Assembly: GCA_029945375.1 (NCBI GenBank)
Contig: JAQOTE010000027.1
Coordinates: 1 to 64,000 of the forward strand
From: Agaricus subrufescens
Lineage: Eukaryota > Basidiomycota > Agaricomycetes > Agaricales > Agaricaceae
Length of the DNA: 64,000 nt
Reading direction: 5' to 3'
Part shown: positions 20,190-31,400 of the stretch, one piece after another
How positions within the stretch are numbered: position 1 is the stretch's first letter
Layout: each line of letters opens with the position of its first letter
Program-made: the position numbers and the translations under genes
The notes under the pieces: model-generated
What the model saw: the letters and a program-made list of their open reading frames with translations, nothing else
Told to the model about the DNA's origin: nothing
The model's database searches: none

Positions 20190-23100
20190 TTAAGTGGTTG
20201 AGACTACTAGTTCGACGTCTTTTTCCTCATCTAAAGATCTCTCGAGCTCTTGCTTCTCTAACAACTCCAGTTCTTCCTCAGTAGCGTCCAAGAGGCCGCG
20301 AACTTTATCGCTGAATACGATTTTTCGCCTAGCTAGATAGGGCACTATCCTGTAGGCTGCCACCTTATTCTGCCATACTGAGCCGTCATATTCTGCCACA
20401 AGGTATGCTCCTCCTTTAAGCCTTTTGACGATAACCACTGGACCTAAGTATCTAGTTTTCATTTTCCTGTCTGCTGACATTTCTATAGCCGAATTTCTTA
20501 CTAGAGCCAAATCTCCTGGTCCTAGATTGAAATCTTTTATTTTATGTTTCATATCTTCTTCCAGCTGCAAGGCCCGTCGAAGTTTTTCTTCACTAATTCT
20601 CTGTCGCATTTCTTCTACATGCGAGATGTGCTTAGCTAGCGCTTGCGCCCGTAGCCCTAGCAATTCTGCCGTGGATATCATCTTATTAGGGTAGCTAACT
20701 AGCCATGTTGCTTCTTCTATATCCAGCGGGATGGTTGGTTGGGCCCCAGTTATCATGAAATATGGTGAGCAACCTGTGCCTTTTCTGACTGTTATCCGGT
20801 CGGCCCAGGTTACGTGGTGTAATACCCAGAACCATCGTTTCAGATCTCCTCCGGTAGCCTTGTAAAGCATCTGCCGCAGATCCCAATGCGGTCTCTCAAT
20901 TGTCCCATTAGCTTGTGAGTTATATGGGGAGATAGCTACTCCTTTAATCCCATATTTCTCCTCTAGCCATCGGACTGCTTTCCTAAATGGGGCACCGTTA
21001 TCTGTGACAATTTTGACTAAGCTACCCCATCGGCATATTATGTCTTCGAAGAGCCAAGCCCCAATAGACTTGGCATCTTCTTTTCGTAATGCTCTGGCTT
21101 CCATCCATGATGAGAGCGCACACCTCCCATGCACTATATGTTTACAACCGTTGGAGGCTGTAGAGATATGTACCGTATCGGCATGCAGAATCTGAAATAT
21201 CGATGGTGTATGGGTTACTACTGGCGGTAGTTCCATTGCCATCTTCTGTCTAGCTTGACACAGGTGGCAGGACTTGACGTACCAGGCTACGTCGCCTTCC
21301 ATCTCTGGCCACCAGAATCTCTGCGATACTAGCTTGTTGGTTGCGTACACCCCTCGATGTCCTAACTTGTCATGACACTGTTTCATAATGTACATGCGCT
21401 GATCGATTTCCACAACTAGCTGTGGGTTCCCGGTTCCTGATATCTTCCTAAATAGCCGTCCTTGATCGTCTATCCAGAAATGTGAGGCTGCCCTGATGAA
21501 CCTCGCTTGTTCTGGGGACATTTTCGATGTATTGACATTACTAGGGTTACTAGCTAGCCATTCTTTTATTCGAGTTAATTGTCTGTCCTGCATCCTTGCT
21601 TCGGAAGTACGCCTATCTTGATCATAAGGATCTTCCTCCGCATTAATTTCGTCTGAATCGTCATCTACTGTCGGCCCTTCAGGTTCTTGATACGTAGCTT
21701 GTTCCTCCATGTCTGCTACGTTATTCAGAAATATCCTCAACGGATCCGGACAGTCTGCGGACTTAGCCATTTGTCGTCTCTGCTGTATTTCTGATTGTAA
21801 AACCTGGTTAGCTTCTGCTATTGTTAACTGTAGCAGACTATCTTCGTTCATTATCTGCTGTATGAAGCCTGTTCTGTCATCAATTTCCTCAATGAAGTCC
21901 TCTAAAGGCAAGGGATCCTCATCATCCGGGTTTTCCTTTACTAGTTCGAAGTCTCCTTGGTCATCTTCTGACACATCGTCGAATCGCCGTTCTATGGGAT
22001 CTCCCGGATACCATTTGCGTCTAGATAACCCATCGGGTCCAAAAGTCTTTCCTTTCTTATGGAGTAAAACTAATTGGAAATTAGTTCGGATATAATCCGC
22101 CCATCTGTTAACTGTTGCATTAGGTAACTTGCCCGGATTGTTTAACATTCCATGTAGATATTTGGCGTCCGTCTCGACGATGAGATTTCTGCTTCCTCTG
22201 AGCAAATAAACTTCTTCTTCTAGCGCCATTCTAAGTCCACACAACTCTCTCTTAGGTTGTGAATACCTCTGCTGCCTTTCATCCATCAAGATAGAGTTGA
22301 ATTTCACATAATGGATAATCTTCGGATTTTCCTCATCCCTTTGATAGATGTAGTATCCCACCGCGCGCCAAGAGGAGTCAACGGCTAACACTATCGGCTG
22401 AGTACTTGGAAATTTAGGATTTCGGGTATGAAAGCAACTAGCTATGCTGTCTTTTAGTCTTTGCTGTGCTAGTTCCTGCTCTGGCCCCCATATAAACGGT
22501 ACACCCTTCTTACAGATATTATATAAAGGTGCTGCCAAGGTCACAAAGTTAGGAATGTGATTTCGGCATTGTACTGCCGTCCCTAAGAATGCTCTGACAT
22601 CTGTAGTGTCGGTACATTCCCCCCAACGGAGTATTTTCCCTATGGCATCCCTAGAAGGTTTCCTACCTTTATATGAGCACTCAAATCCTACGATCGTGAT
22701 ATAATCTGCACATATCGTAGTCTTGGGACCGGAGAAGGTCCCTCCTGAATATTTCATTCGTTGTAGGATCCTATTAACTGTCTGTAGATGCTCGTATACG
22801 AATCGTCTGATGCCATGGTTTTCTTTTAAAACCTCGTAGCTAGTAGTAGACCCATCTAGTTCGTATCTGGTAGCGGGTCCTCGAATAGGCACGTCATCTA
22901 TATAGGGCAACGTATACTGAGGGATCTCTTCTCTGAGTATAAAGGTCACGTCCTCATGAAAAATAGGAACCGAATTTGTCCATCCCATCGGCAAAGTTAC
23001 TAGCCTGAGGGCTCCGAAGGGTGACTGAAACGTAGTGAGATCTCTGGATGAACTAGCTAGTTTACGGTTATCGTACCCGACCCACAGATCAAGTACTCCT

Positions 23101-23998
23101 GTACAGGCTCTCCCTGCAAAGTGCATAGCTAGTTCCTCAGTAGCTGGAGGAAGCCCTGAATGTGCGATCGTAACCCGGTTTAACGGTTCTAAACTGTGTA
23201 CCAGACGGAGACTTTTTCCATCTTTCTTTAAGACACAAAACCATTTAGACCTGTACGACGAGTTTGATGGTTCATAGACTCCTGTATCTATTTTGCGCTT
23301 TATTATACGACAGACTTCCTCGTATATGGCTGGGGGTATCCTAAACTGCTTTTCTACCCATGGGGTATGTGCCACTGTGGGTATTTCTACTGCTGGAAAG
23401 TACTTTTCCTTGAAGCTACCTCGTTCACTGTCTTCCCAGGCAAAACACTCATTCTGCTGGGCGATCAGCCAGTGCATTAACTTTCGTTCTTCAGGCCATA
23501 AGAAATCTCCGCCGTGTGCGGTATCTAGTTTGTCCTTTCTTTCCTGAGTATAGCGCCCCTTGGCTTCAAACTCGGGTGGGTTTACCATTAACTTGGGCAT
23601 TCCTTCTAACGGATCCCCAGTTATATCTCGCTCTATGCGGAATTTCGCTGGTAGCTCTCCCAGGACTGGTTTTACTTTTAGCGCCACGGGTTTATATTTC
23701 TTAGCTAGCACCATGGTTGGTTTCCACTGTTTATCTTCTTCGACTGCGACTACTTTATGGTATGGTTGGTAGTCTGTGGTGACGTTTTGCAGGTACTGAC
23801 TGAAAATTGCCTTCTCAGGAAGGTCTACTTCTTCCAAGCTCTTCTGTAAATATACTAGTTTTACTTCTTCATCGTCTAGCTTGTTGGATTGAATCGGCAA
23901 GACCTCACTGATATATGGCTGACTAGTGTCGGAGTCTTGACTGATGATGCAGGCCGCTTCTCCTTCAAGCCAGGGCTCGAATTCCTCGAAGCTACTTA
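20190..23998 (-). CDS. Element C Pol: reverse transcriptase, RNase H, integrase
   Basis: Entered by a -1 shift at 23999-24005; the first in-frame ATG is at 23900. RT: PPAIYEEVCRIIKRKIDTGV, WFCVLKKDGKSLRLVHSLEP, TLPMGWTNSVPIFHEDVTF and the catalytic YIDD (LPYIDDVPIRG). RNase H: VLAVDSSWRAVGYYIYQRD and VETDAKYLHGMLNN. Integrase: zinc module H-(x)-H-C-C in KLGHRGVYAT..SCHLCQARQ; catalytic D, D, E in HADTVHIST, VTDNGAPFRKAVRWLE and NSQANGTIERPHWDLRQM; C-terminal GPGDLALVRN. The frame is open throughout (1236 aa from the ATG), so this copy may be functional. CTAGCTAG occurs inside it at 20329, 21550 and 23053. Confidence 0.93.
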
Positions 23999-25068
23999 AA
24001 AATTTACATCTACTGATTTGGGTAATTGTCCTCTCGCGTATGTTGACAAGGTAGCCTGCTCTTTAGTATTCGGATCTGTGATGTTTATATACTGAAGACC
24101 CTCCTGTGAGTTTACTATCTTGCTCTCGGTTATTACATCAAAAGGTCTGCCCAATAGTAATCTGTATGCTGCACCTTCCAGAATATGAACTTGCAAATGG
24201 ACTGTGATGTTTCCGAAGGTGAAGGGCACATTTCTAGCTACTCCTTCTGTTCGCGATACAGCACCATTAGCACCCATCATATTAATACTGAGCTTGGGGT
24301 CCCAAGTTATCTTGCATTCGCTGGCAGCTTGTTTAGACATGGACACGATTTGTGATCCACTATCTAGTAACGCTTCTTCTTCACAAACACGATTTACTAA
24401 GGCTGGGATTACTCTGAGATGCTCCATACCTTTGGCGGCTACTGCTTCTGTGCTAGCTACCGCGAAGATCTGTTTTTGTCGTTCGTTGGAATTCAACGTA
24501 GACAAATATTGCATGATCGGATCTTCGATACGCCAATTTTGCACGTATATCCCCGCCGCGTTTCTAGCTAACTCGCTAGTGCGTTTAGGGATTTCCAGCG
24601 AAGCGGTATCTACTACATCCCAACCATTCTCCTGCGAGGAAGTACTGTTTAGTCCCGTTTCTGATCTTAACTCTGTTTCCACTTCTAGGGTGTTGTTTCC
24701 TGTAGGGACTCTTCTCTTACTGATCACTTCTTTCCACATTTCTCTGAGTTTAGGTGCCATAGCTAGTAACTCCTGCTGTGTTAAGGTAACCTCCTTGCCG
24801 AATAGACGCGTCAAAACCTCTTTAATATCGACATTTTCCTCTACTTGAGTCTGATGCTTATAACTAGGAGGCTTTCTGGTCTCATTCATGTATCTGGCTG
24901 GTAAAGGTGGTACCTCCACTACTGGTTTCATAGCCGGCACTCTTCTATAAGGGAACACTCCTCTGTTGTCTGTAGTTCTATTTCTTTTCTCTGTATCGTC
25001 CTCGGTCGTCTGATCCTTCTGGAAGCGAACCTCTTTTCCAGAAGTCGACTTCTTCATTGGACTTTTCA
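23996..25068 (-). CDS. Element C Pro: aspartic protease frame
   Basis: ORF reached from gag by a -1 shift; there is no ATG at its beginning (it starts in the gag overlap, first ATG about 12 nt in). Protease active-site motif EEALLDSGSQIVSMSKQA, then GRPFDVITESKIVN downstream, as in retropepsin-type Ty3 proteases. The N-terminal part is basic. Its stop TAA (23996-23998) directly follows a canonical slippery heptamer leading into pol. Confidence 0.85.
23999..24005 (-). promoter_or_regulatory. Pro/Pol -1 frameshift site (A AAU UUU)
   Basis: Minus strand GTA AAT TTT TAA: the heptamer A AAT TTT is immediately followed by the pro stop. The -1 frame (TTT TTA AGT..) is open into the pol ORF without interruption. 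Confidence 0.7.
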
Positions 25069-27042
25069 AAAATCCGCCTTCTTGGCGGCGGTCCTCTGAG
25101 TAAACAATTTCATCATTTGCTGTATGAGCTCATCTTCCTCAGCCGTTTCCGGTCTGGCTTGTGGCATCAGGTTTTGTACAAATGTTTCCATTGTTGCTAG
25201 ACGACCTCTCATACGCTCCATTTCCAAAGCCTGTGCATTGGCTTTTTGTACATCCTCTCTTTTCTGGATAGCTACAAGTGGGATAGGCCTGGAGGTACTC
25301 GAACTAGTTACTGAATACCCGGTATCTGGTTCGTCTTCTCCTTGGGGTAGCTCAGGCGCTCCAAAGATAAGAGCTGCCATGGAAGCGGGCAAGTATTTTT
25401 CAACACTTTTTCTAATCGGTACTCCTGGTTCTCTGGGTATTCCGGAGCCATCTGCGAACCTTAGCTTCGACCCATCCTGTACTATTTTTCCGTCCTTCTC
25501 GTCCTGAGTTTTATAAGGACAGACTATCCATCGATGCCCTGTTTCATTACAATAGAAACAATTCGAATTTGCGTTCGAATTGCCTTGGTAGCTGGTCTGA
25601 TTTTGTGACGGATTACGGTTCTGCTGATGCGAGTTAGTTGTTCCAAGCTTAGCGATACTGGCTGTTATATTGGAACTTAACGAGTCTACATAAGCTTGCA
25701 TGCTCTTCTGGCTCGTTACTAACGATTCTTGCATCTCTTTTCGTCCAATCACTATGGAATCTTTTATCTGGCTAATATCTTGTTGCATAGCATCAATTTC
25801 CATTTGCACAGAGGAGGACGAACTGCTAGTTTCCTTTTTGATATTAGAAGTGTGTGATCGAGGGTTCCGTTCTCGGGCTGCGTCTATCGCATATACTCCT
25901 GTCAGGCTGTTCCCGTTAACTAGTTCGACCGCTTTTCTGATTACTTCTGAAATTGTATAAGGATCCTCGGATCTTCCTTGTCCTTGTAATGCTTGACGGG
26001 TTCCTTGTAGACTTAGTCTGGCCACAAGTGCATCCCTGAAAGCTGGACTTAGAGTATTCACGAATTCTTCTACTAGCTCCCTGTTGGAGATAATCGAAGG
26101 TGGCGCTTGGCACTTATTTGCTTGCGACTGGAACTGCCGACGGAAACTAGAGAAGTCCTCCTGATCGGTTATTCCTATCTGTCTGAACTTTCTACAAATT
26201 GCCTTTAACTTGGCCACTGACCCTTTTTCTTCGGTCACTAGTTCAGGGTATTCCTCTTTTAATCGTTTTAGGAAGTTTGACCAATTCTGATTGGTGTATT
26301 CTTCAAAACTGATCCATTCGTCCCTGACGCTTTTGCTGACATAACTAACCATCCATTTAAGTTTTTCAGCGTCATCGGTAATACTAGATACTTCGAACTG
26401 ACGTTCTAGATGCCAGATGAAGTCTCCTAGCTTGTCTATTTCGCCGTCCCATTTGGGTGCGCCTTGGGAAAAAGGTGCTGGCATATGTGGTGAAGGCATG
26501 TTTTGTGCTGAGTTCGAGTTTGATGATGCTGATGGTGCGGGTACTCTTTGATTAAGAGTAGGGCTACTAGCTCGGCTGTTTGGTAAACTAGTTTGCGCTG
26601 TATTAGGTAAAGGGGACACGGGCGAATTAGGCAGAGAGTGATAGACTGTGTTGTCTGCGGATTTAAACTGCCCTGGTATATCCAACTGTGATGAACTTTC
26701 GTCGAACACTGCTGGTTGATAAAATGGATTCGGTTCTGTGTCTGTGGGTGAAGAGATAACCGGTTCCCTAAATCTGACCGACCTAGATCCGCTAGCTAGT
26801 TCTTCTGATTGGGCGCTCGTTTGGCTTTCGCTAGTTTCGCGAGCTTTTTGTTTCCTAGCTTTACGCTTTTGGAATAAGATCTGATCAGGATCGTCTAGTC
26901 TAGGAACTAGTTCGTTTGACTGAGAATTGTTAGTCTGTCTCGCTCTTGGATTGAAACGCGACAGAGTTGGGCTGGTATTGTTTAACTCTATGAAGCTTGG
27001 CTTCCTAGAGTGCTGAGGTTGGTTTTTCTGTTGCTCAGGCAA
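25066..27042 (-). CDS. Element C Gag (658 aa)
   Basis: Starts MPEQQKNQPQHSRKPSFIEL, with a Ser/Pro-rich N terminus. The Ty3-type capsid region includes WDGEIDKLGDFIWHLERQFE and a retrotransposon-gag-like stretch (WISFEEYTNQNWSNFLKRLK, FVNTLSPAFRDALVARLS). One CCHC zinc knuckle, CFYCNETGHRWIVC (C-x2-C-x4-H-x4-C), then a C-terminal coiled-coil-like segment. Stop TGA at 25066-25068 in overlap with pro. Intact. Confidence 0.92.
   Translation of the reverse strand: MPEQQKNQPQHSRKPSFIELNNTSPTLSRFNPRARQTNNSQSNELVPRLDDPDQILFQKRKARKQKARETSESQTSAQSEELASGSRSVRFREPVISSPTDTEPNPFYQPAVFDESSSQLDIPGQFKSADNTVYHSLPNSPVSPLPNTAQTSLPNSRASSPTLNQRVPAPSASSNSNSAQNMPSPHMPAPFSQGAPKWDGEIDKLGDFIWHLERQFEVSSITDDAEKLKWMVSYVSKSVRDEWISFEEYTNQNWSNFLKRLKEEYPELVTEEKGSVAKLKAICRKFRQIGITDQEDFSSFRRQFQSQANKCQAPPSIISNRELVEEFVNTLSPAFRDALVARLSLQGTRQALQGQGRSEDPYTISEVIRKAVELVNGNSLTGVYAIDAARERNPRSHTSNIKKETSSSSSSVQMEIDAMQQDISQIKDSIVIGRKEMQESLVTSQKSMQAYVDSLSSNITASIAKLGTTNSHQQNRNPSQNQTSYQGNSNANSNCFYCNETGHRWIVCPYKTQDEKDGKIVQDGSKLRFADGSGIPREPGVPIRKSVEKYLPASMAALIFGAPELPQGEDEPDTGYSVTSSSTSRPIPLVAIQKREDVQKANAQALEMERMRGRLATMETFVQNLMPQARPETAEEDELIQQMMKLFTQRTAAKKADF
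25069..25075 (-). promoter_or_regulatory. Gag/Pro -1 frameshift site (G GAU UUU)
   Basis: Minus strand GCG GAT TTT TGA. G GAT TTT resembles the pro/pol slip site of betaretroviruses (G GAU UUA) and abuts the gag stop. The -1 frame opens into pro. The three ORFs occupy successive -1 frames by coordinate. Confidence 0.62.
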
Positions 27043-27103
27043 GTGCCTTGAAGAAGTAGAAGTAAAAGGATATGAAATATCGAATAAAACCTTTACACTG
27101 AAA

Positions 27104-27126
27104 CTCCCCTCGCGGTGGGCTCCAGA
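27104..27126 (-). other. Element C primer-binding region
   Basis: Minus-strand TCTGGAGCCCACCGCGAGG follows the 5' LTR. The TGGAGCCCACCG core starts with TGG two bases inside, as expected for priming by the 3' CCA end of a tRNA. The tRNA was not identified. Confidence 0.5.
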
Positions 27127-28477
27127 TGTAGAGGTAGTAAATGAAACGTTAAGGGTGTAGCTAGTTTAATAAACACACCACACTTCACTAACTAGTACTC
27201 GTAAATGCAAGTTCGTGGGGAGATGTTCAAGAGAAAAGGTTATTTCGAAGTTAAAGTTAATAAAGAAGGAATTCCAAATAAAAGAATCCTCAAACTTGTT
27301 CTAGCTACGAACGGGCCGAAGGGCTACGTGAACTTTGAACTCTAGCTACTGCGTTGTAGCCAAACTAAGTCGCACCAATGACGTTTAATGAGGAGCTGCG
27401 ATGATCTAACTCGCCAGTTATCCACCGACTCCGCAATTACAACTCAAACTAGCACCGACTTACACCTCTGCTGGATATAAGCGTGCGATGGTAGCCTAGC
27501 TAGTCTCTTAAACTATCGTATCACTGTCAACCTAGTGAATTCTCTGAACGGGTAGCGTCTCCGACGTGAACTGCTGAACTAGTCTGAGTTTTTCTAGAAG
27601 CTCTCTCGCAAGCTAGTTGTTATTCACTTATTAGATCGCTACTTTACAAATCACGATCCTCAAAGCTAGACGTGGGCCGGAGATTGCTTGCCTTTCTTGA
27701 CGCTAGCTAGAGGGTTTTTATATTCACATTATGCGTACAAATATTAACAAAGTAGTTCTACTATTACTAAGGGTATCATATGGACTGGGCTGAGGGTACG
27801 GATAGATCCTATCCGCACCAATCATCATGGTTGGAGCAGGTGCTGCCTGACGTCGCTTAGCACCTTACCCCTTCCAACTAACAATGGTAGCTAGTCCCCA
27901 TTGTGCTACCCCTGGCATCCACATGGGTACGTTGTCAGGTTTCAGAATGCCGAAGGCCGCTTGGCTGAACGTTCTATCCGTTCAGATTCGTTATCGATAT
28001 GTGATGAGAATCCTAATCGGTGATATGTCCGGCTAGCTAGTGGGTCCACGATAATCTGATGGGATTTCAGCTCGCTAGTTTGCGTGATAGCCGTTCCCTG
28101 TCCGAGCCGATGTCTTCTGCGGGTCAACTGCTTCGAATAGTATATCTCGGGAGGAGTGATCTGTAGTTTCGCTAAGCATAAATCGACGTTTCGTCTAGGT
28201 AGTTAGAGCGTCATCGTCGTATTTCGGCCTAATTAGTTGTCACCACCAGATCTAATGCCTCTACTCGGATCATTCCTGGTAGCTAGTGACTATATTTGCC
28301 TTACACGGTACAGTTTTCCCGTATAAGAGTCAAGGCGGATTTATCAGACTACGAGAGATACTATTGAGGTGTCGAGAGATGGTTAGGTTCTGACCCTGCA
28401 CCTTGGCTAGTGGGTGTTATACCCTTGTAAATACTAGCTAGTACATTTCTACGCGTAAAACGGCGCGGGCCGTATCA
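27127..28477 (-). repeat. Element C 5' LTR (1351 bp)
   Basis: Near-identical to 14169-15520. The minus-strand TATAAAAA at 27715-27722 is the candidate promoter for gag-pol. Confidence 0.95.
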
Positions 28478-28481
28478 CCGA

Positions 28482-31400
28482 CGTGGCTATTTCCGGCGGC
28501 TGCACATTCCTTGCGCACCGGAATCATCATATGATGGCGATGTTGATCTGGACCGGTATCGTCGAACCAATCGCTGGGTTCACGAATGCCGGAAATATTC
28601 CTTGATGCATGAATGGGTTCATGTCTACCCCATGAAACTCAAACATCCGGTTACACTTCGGTCTAACCCGGCACCGGATGTTTGGTCTATTGGCAAATAC
28701 ACCAATGGCCGCGTTTTTTCATGGAATCCTTCTGGGAAATTTGTGGACATCACGAATACCCTATTGGCCATAACAGTTGCTAGGACAACTGATCCTCGTC
28801 TTCGGACTGGCAGGGTCACGCCCTATCAAGAAGCCAAGCTGAAAGCCCTGCTTGCATGGGACAAACGCTTGGGGGACGTAGTTCTCAACCTCCCGGAAAG
28901 TGTCGACATAATCGAAGAAGCATTCCCGGCGGAGGAAGAAACGGAATCCCCGATCGATCATACGATCGATGGCTTCGGGTCAATGGAAGTTGTGGAGCAA
29001 GGGCCTTCCCTTATCGATGAGAAGAAAGGACAAGATGAAGATTTAATCTCTCTTGGAGATGAAGAAGACGAGTATGATGGCAATATGGATACGAAGGAAG
29101 GGTCGTACGCGCAAGTGTCCCCATCCTCTTCACATGCCTCTACTAATCACATGTTTCAGATCTTACATGAATCCCGAGTTGCAAGCATGGGTCAATGCGC
29201 CCATTCGCCCCGAGGATCGACCGGACAAAAGTCAGTTGACGTACATTTGATGGATCGAGTATTAGCTCTCTCTATGTATAATAGTCCGATTTGTAATATC
29301 TATGCGATGCAATCGAGTGCTAGAGGCACTCTTCTCGATGATCTGACCCCCTTGTGTGATTCTTTCTTCATAAATTCGACTATCAAACGCAGTCACTATG
29401 ATGTTAAGTGGATGATTGATTCCGGTGCTTCAGCACACTTTACCGGAAACCTTTCGGACTTCGCTTCGATACAAATGGGTTTCTTCGGATTAGTACACAC
29501 CGCTTCTACTCCCCAAAATATTAAGGGTCGAGGAACAATCTTCATAGAACACTTAGTCATAGATCCCAAAACTGGTGCCGAGTCCACTTTAGTGACGAAA
29601 CTCTGGCCCGTTTTCTATATTGAAGGTACACATATGAGGCTCATCTCGGCCGGCCAATTATTGCGATCAGGCCTGAGATTAGAAGCCGATGCGAAGTTAC
29701 ATACATTTCGAGATAAAGATAATCGCGCTGTTATGAGCGGTGTCTCTGGGCATTATCAAAATATCCCAACGGTCCTTTCCAGGATTGTAAAGAAGCACCC
29801 AAAAGAGTTTGCAAAAGCACTCCAGCCCGCTGATTATCAAACTTGGCATCGTCGATTAGGACATCCTTCCGATTTTGTACTGAATCGATTCTGCGAGGAA
29901 ACTCAAGGAGTACCCAGAATTACGATTCCGAAATCTAAAGGGGTTTGCGATGGTTGTGTTAGGGGTAAATTAACCCAAAAACAATTTCCACCATCTGAAA
30001 GCCGTGCTAAAAAGATTCTTGAACTGGTTCATTCCGACCTGTTCGAACTACCGGTGTTATCATATCATCGCTATAAATGGATTATGACTATAATGGACGA
30101 CTACTCCGGTGTCGCCTTCATTGTCACACTATCCAAGAAAAGCGAAGCTCCAAATCAGATGAAAAACATCTTGACGTTCTTGGCTACATCTACTGGCCAG
30201 AAAGTCGTGCGACTACGCACTGATCGAGGAGGAGAATACACTAGTGGAGTTCTAAAAGAATACTTAGCCGCAAACGGAATTCAGCATGAAATGTCGTCAC
30301 CCCACGTTCACCAACAGAACGGCCGTGCAGAACGACTTAATAGAACCTTGCACGAGAAATCACAAGCATTACGGTTGCAGGCATGCCTCCCGGATTCTTA
30401 TTGGGAATTCTCTATGTTGTATGCGGTTTATATTTACAATCGCACTCCAATGCAACGGTTAAAGTGGAAAACACCATTCGAATTGTTCTTCGGAACCAAA
30501 CCAAACTTGTCCTTAATCCGAGTATTTGGATGTGGTGCACACGTGTATTTACCAGATGAGATCCGACAGGATAAACTCTCTGCACGTTCCGAACTTATGT
30601 TATTCGTTGGCTATGACGGCACGAATTACAAGTTCATCAGACACACTAAAAATAACGCTGTGTTTATTGGCCCACATGCCATATTTGACGAGTCATACTT
30701 CCCTAAATGTTCGTCATCTAAACCAAGTAACCTCGAAAAACAAATAGATGAGGAACTTTCCAGGGATTCATCCCCTGACGAAACAAGTGATGAAACTCCG
30801 GACTTACCTAGTCCTTCATATCCTCGTGACCCTCCACCGGGTCCTCCACCTGCTGCACCGCAGCAACCTCCTCATAATCCGCCTGATCCTCCGGCATCAC
30901 CGCCGAGATCACCTCCTCCATCACCTGGTCCTTCCAGACCACGGCAAATTCCACAACAAGAAAAGCCACAATGGAATAGAGGAAAAAGGCGTGCAGAATC
31001 ACCGCCTGATGAATCTGAAAGACCACCACTCCGACGATCGGAAAGAGAATCTCGAGTTCCTAACCGTCCGGATAATGTCTATGGCAATAAACCGCCAGCT
31101 AAGATTCTTCGGGATTATGAGAAACAACCCTTCTTACCTAAAATGGATGAACAGATCAGAAATAGAGTTCCTTCTAGATCTGATCGTCAGAAAGCCAGAC
31201 TTCCTAATGATGACGTCACTGAACGTCGCGAAGAAATTCGCCGACGATTTGACGAAGCCCAACAAAGGGCTGAAGATTGGGAAAAAGAACATGGCACTGA
31301 AATACCTCCCGTAAAATTCGGATCACGCCCTACTCCAAATCAGGAGGAGGATAACGACGATGACCGAATGGAGGATATTCAAGTTCTTCTCAGAGAAGGA

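Larger units (their letters stand above)
14169..28477 (-). mobile_element. Giant Ty3/gypsy element C (14.3 kb) with antisense genes
   Basis: Long LTRs (1352 and 1351 bp) flank the element. The 4-bp duplication CCGA is at 14165-14168 and 28478-28481; removal of the element and one CCGA restores the copia frame (..FDSR/RGYFRR..). The two LTRs differ by one base in an A run and one transition in what I compared, so insertion is recent. Minus-strand order from the 5' LTR (right): gag, pro, pol. Between pol and the 3' LTR lies a 4.6-kb region with two spliced genes on the plus strand. CTAGCTAG recurs throughout. A third LTR of this family is at 51974-53324. Confidence 0.95.

Noticed and set aside
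24204..24848. 214-aa plus-strand ORF opposite element C protease
   Set aside because: Shadow of the protease frame, with no promoter-like or motif evidence.
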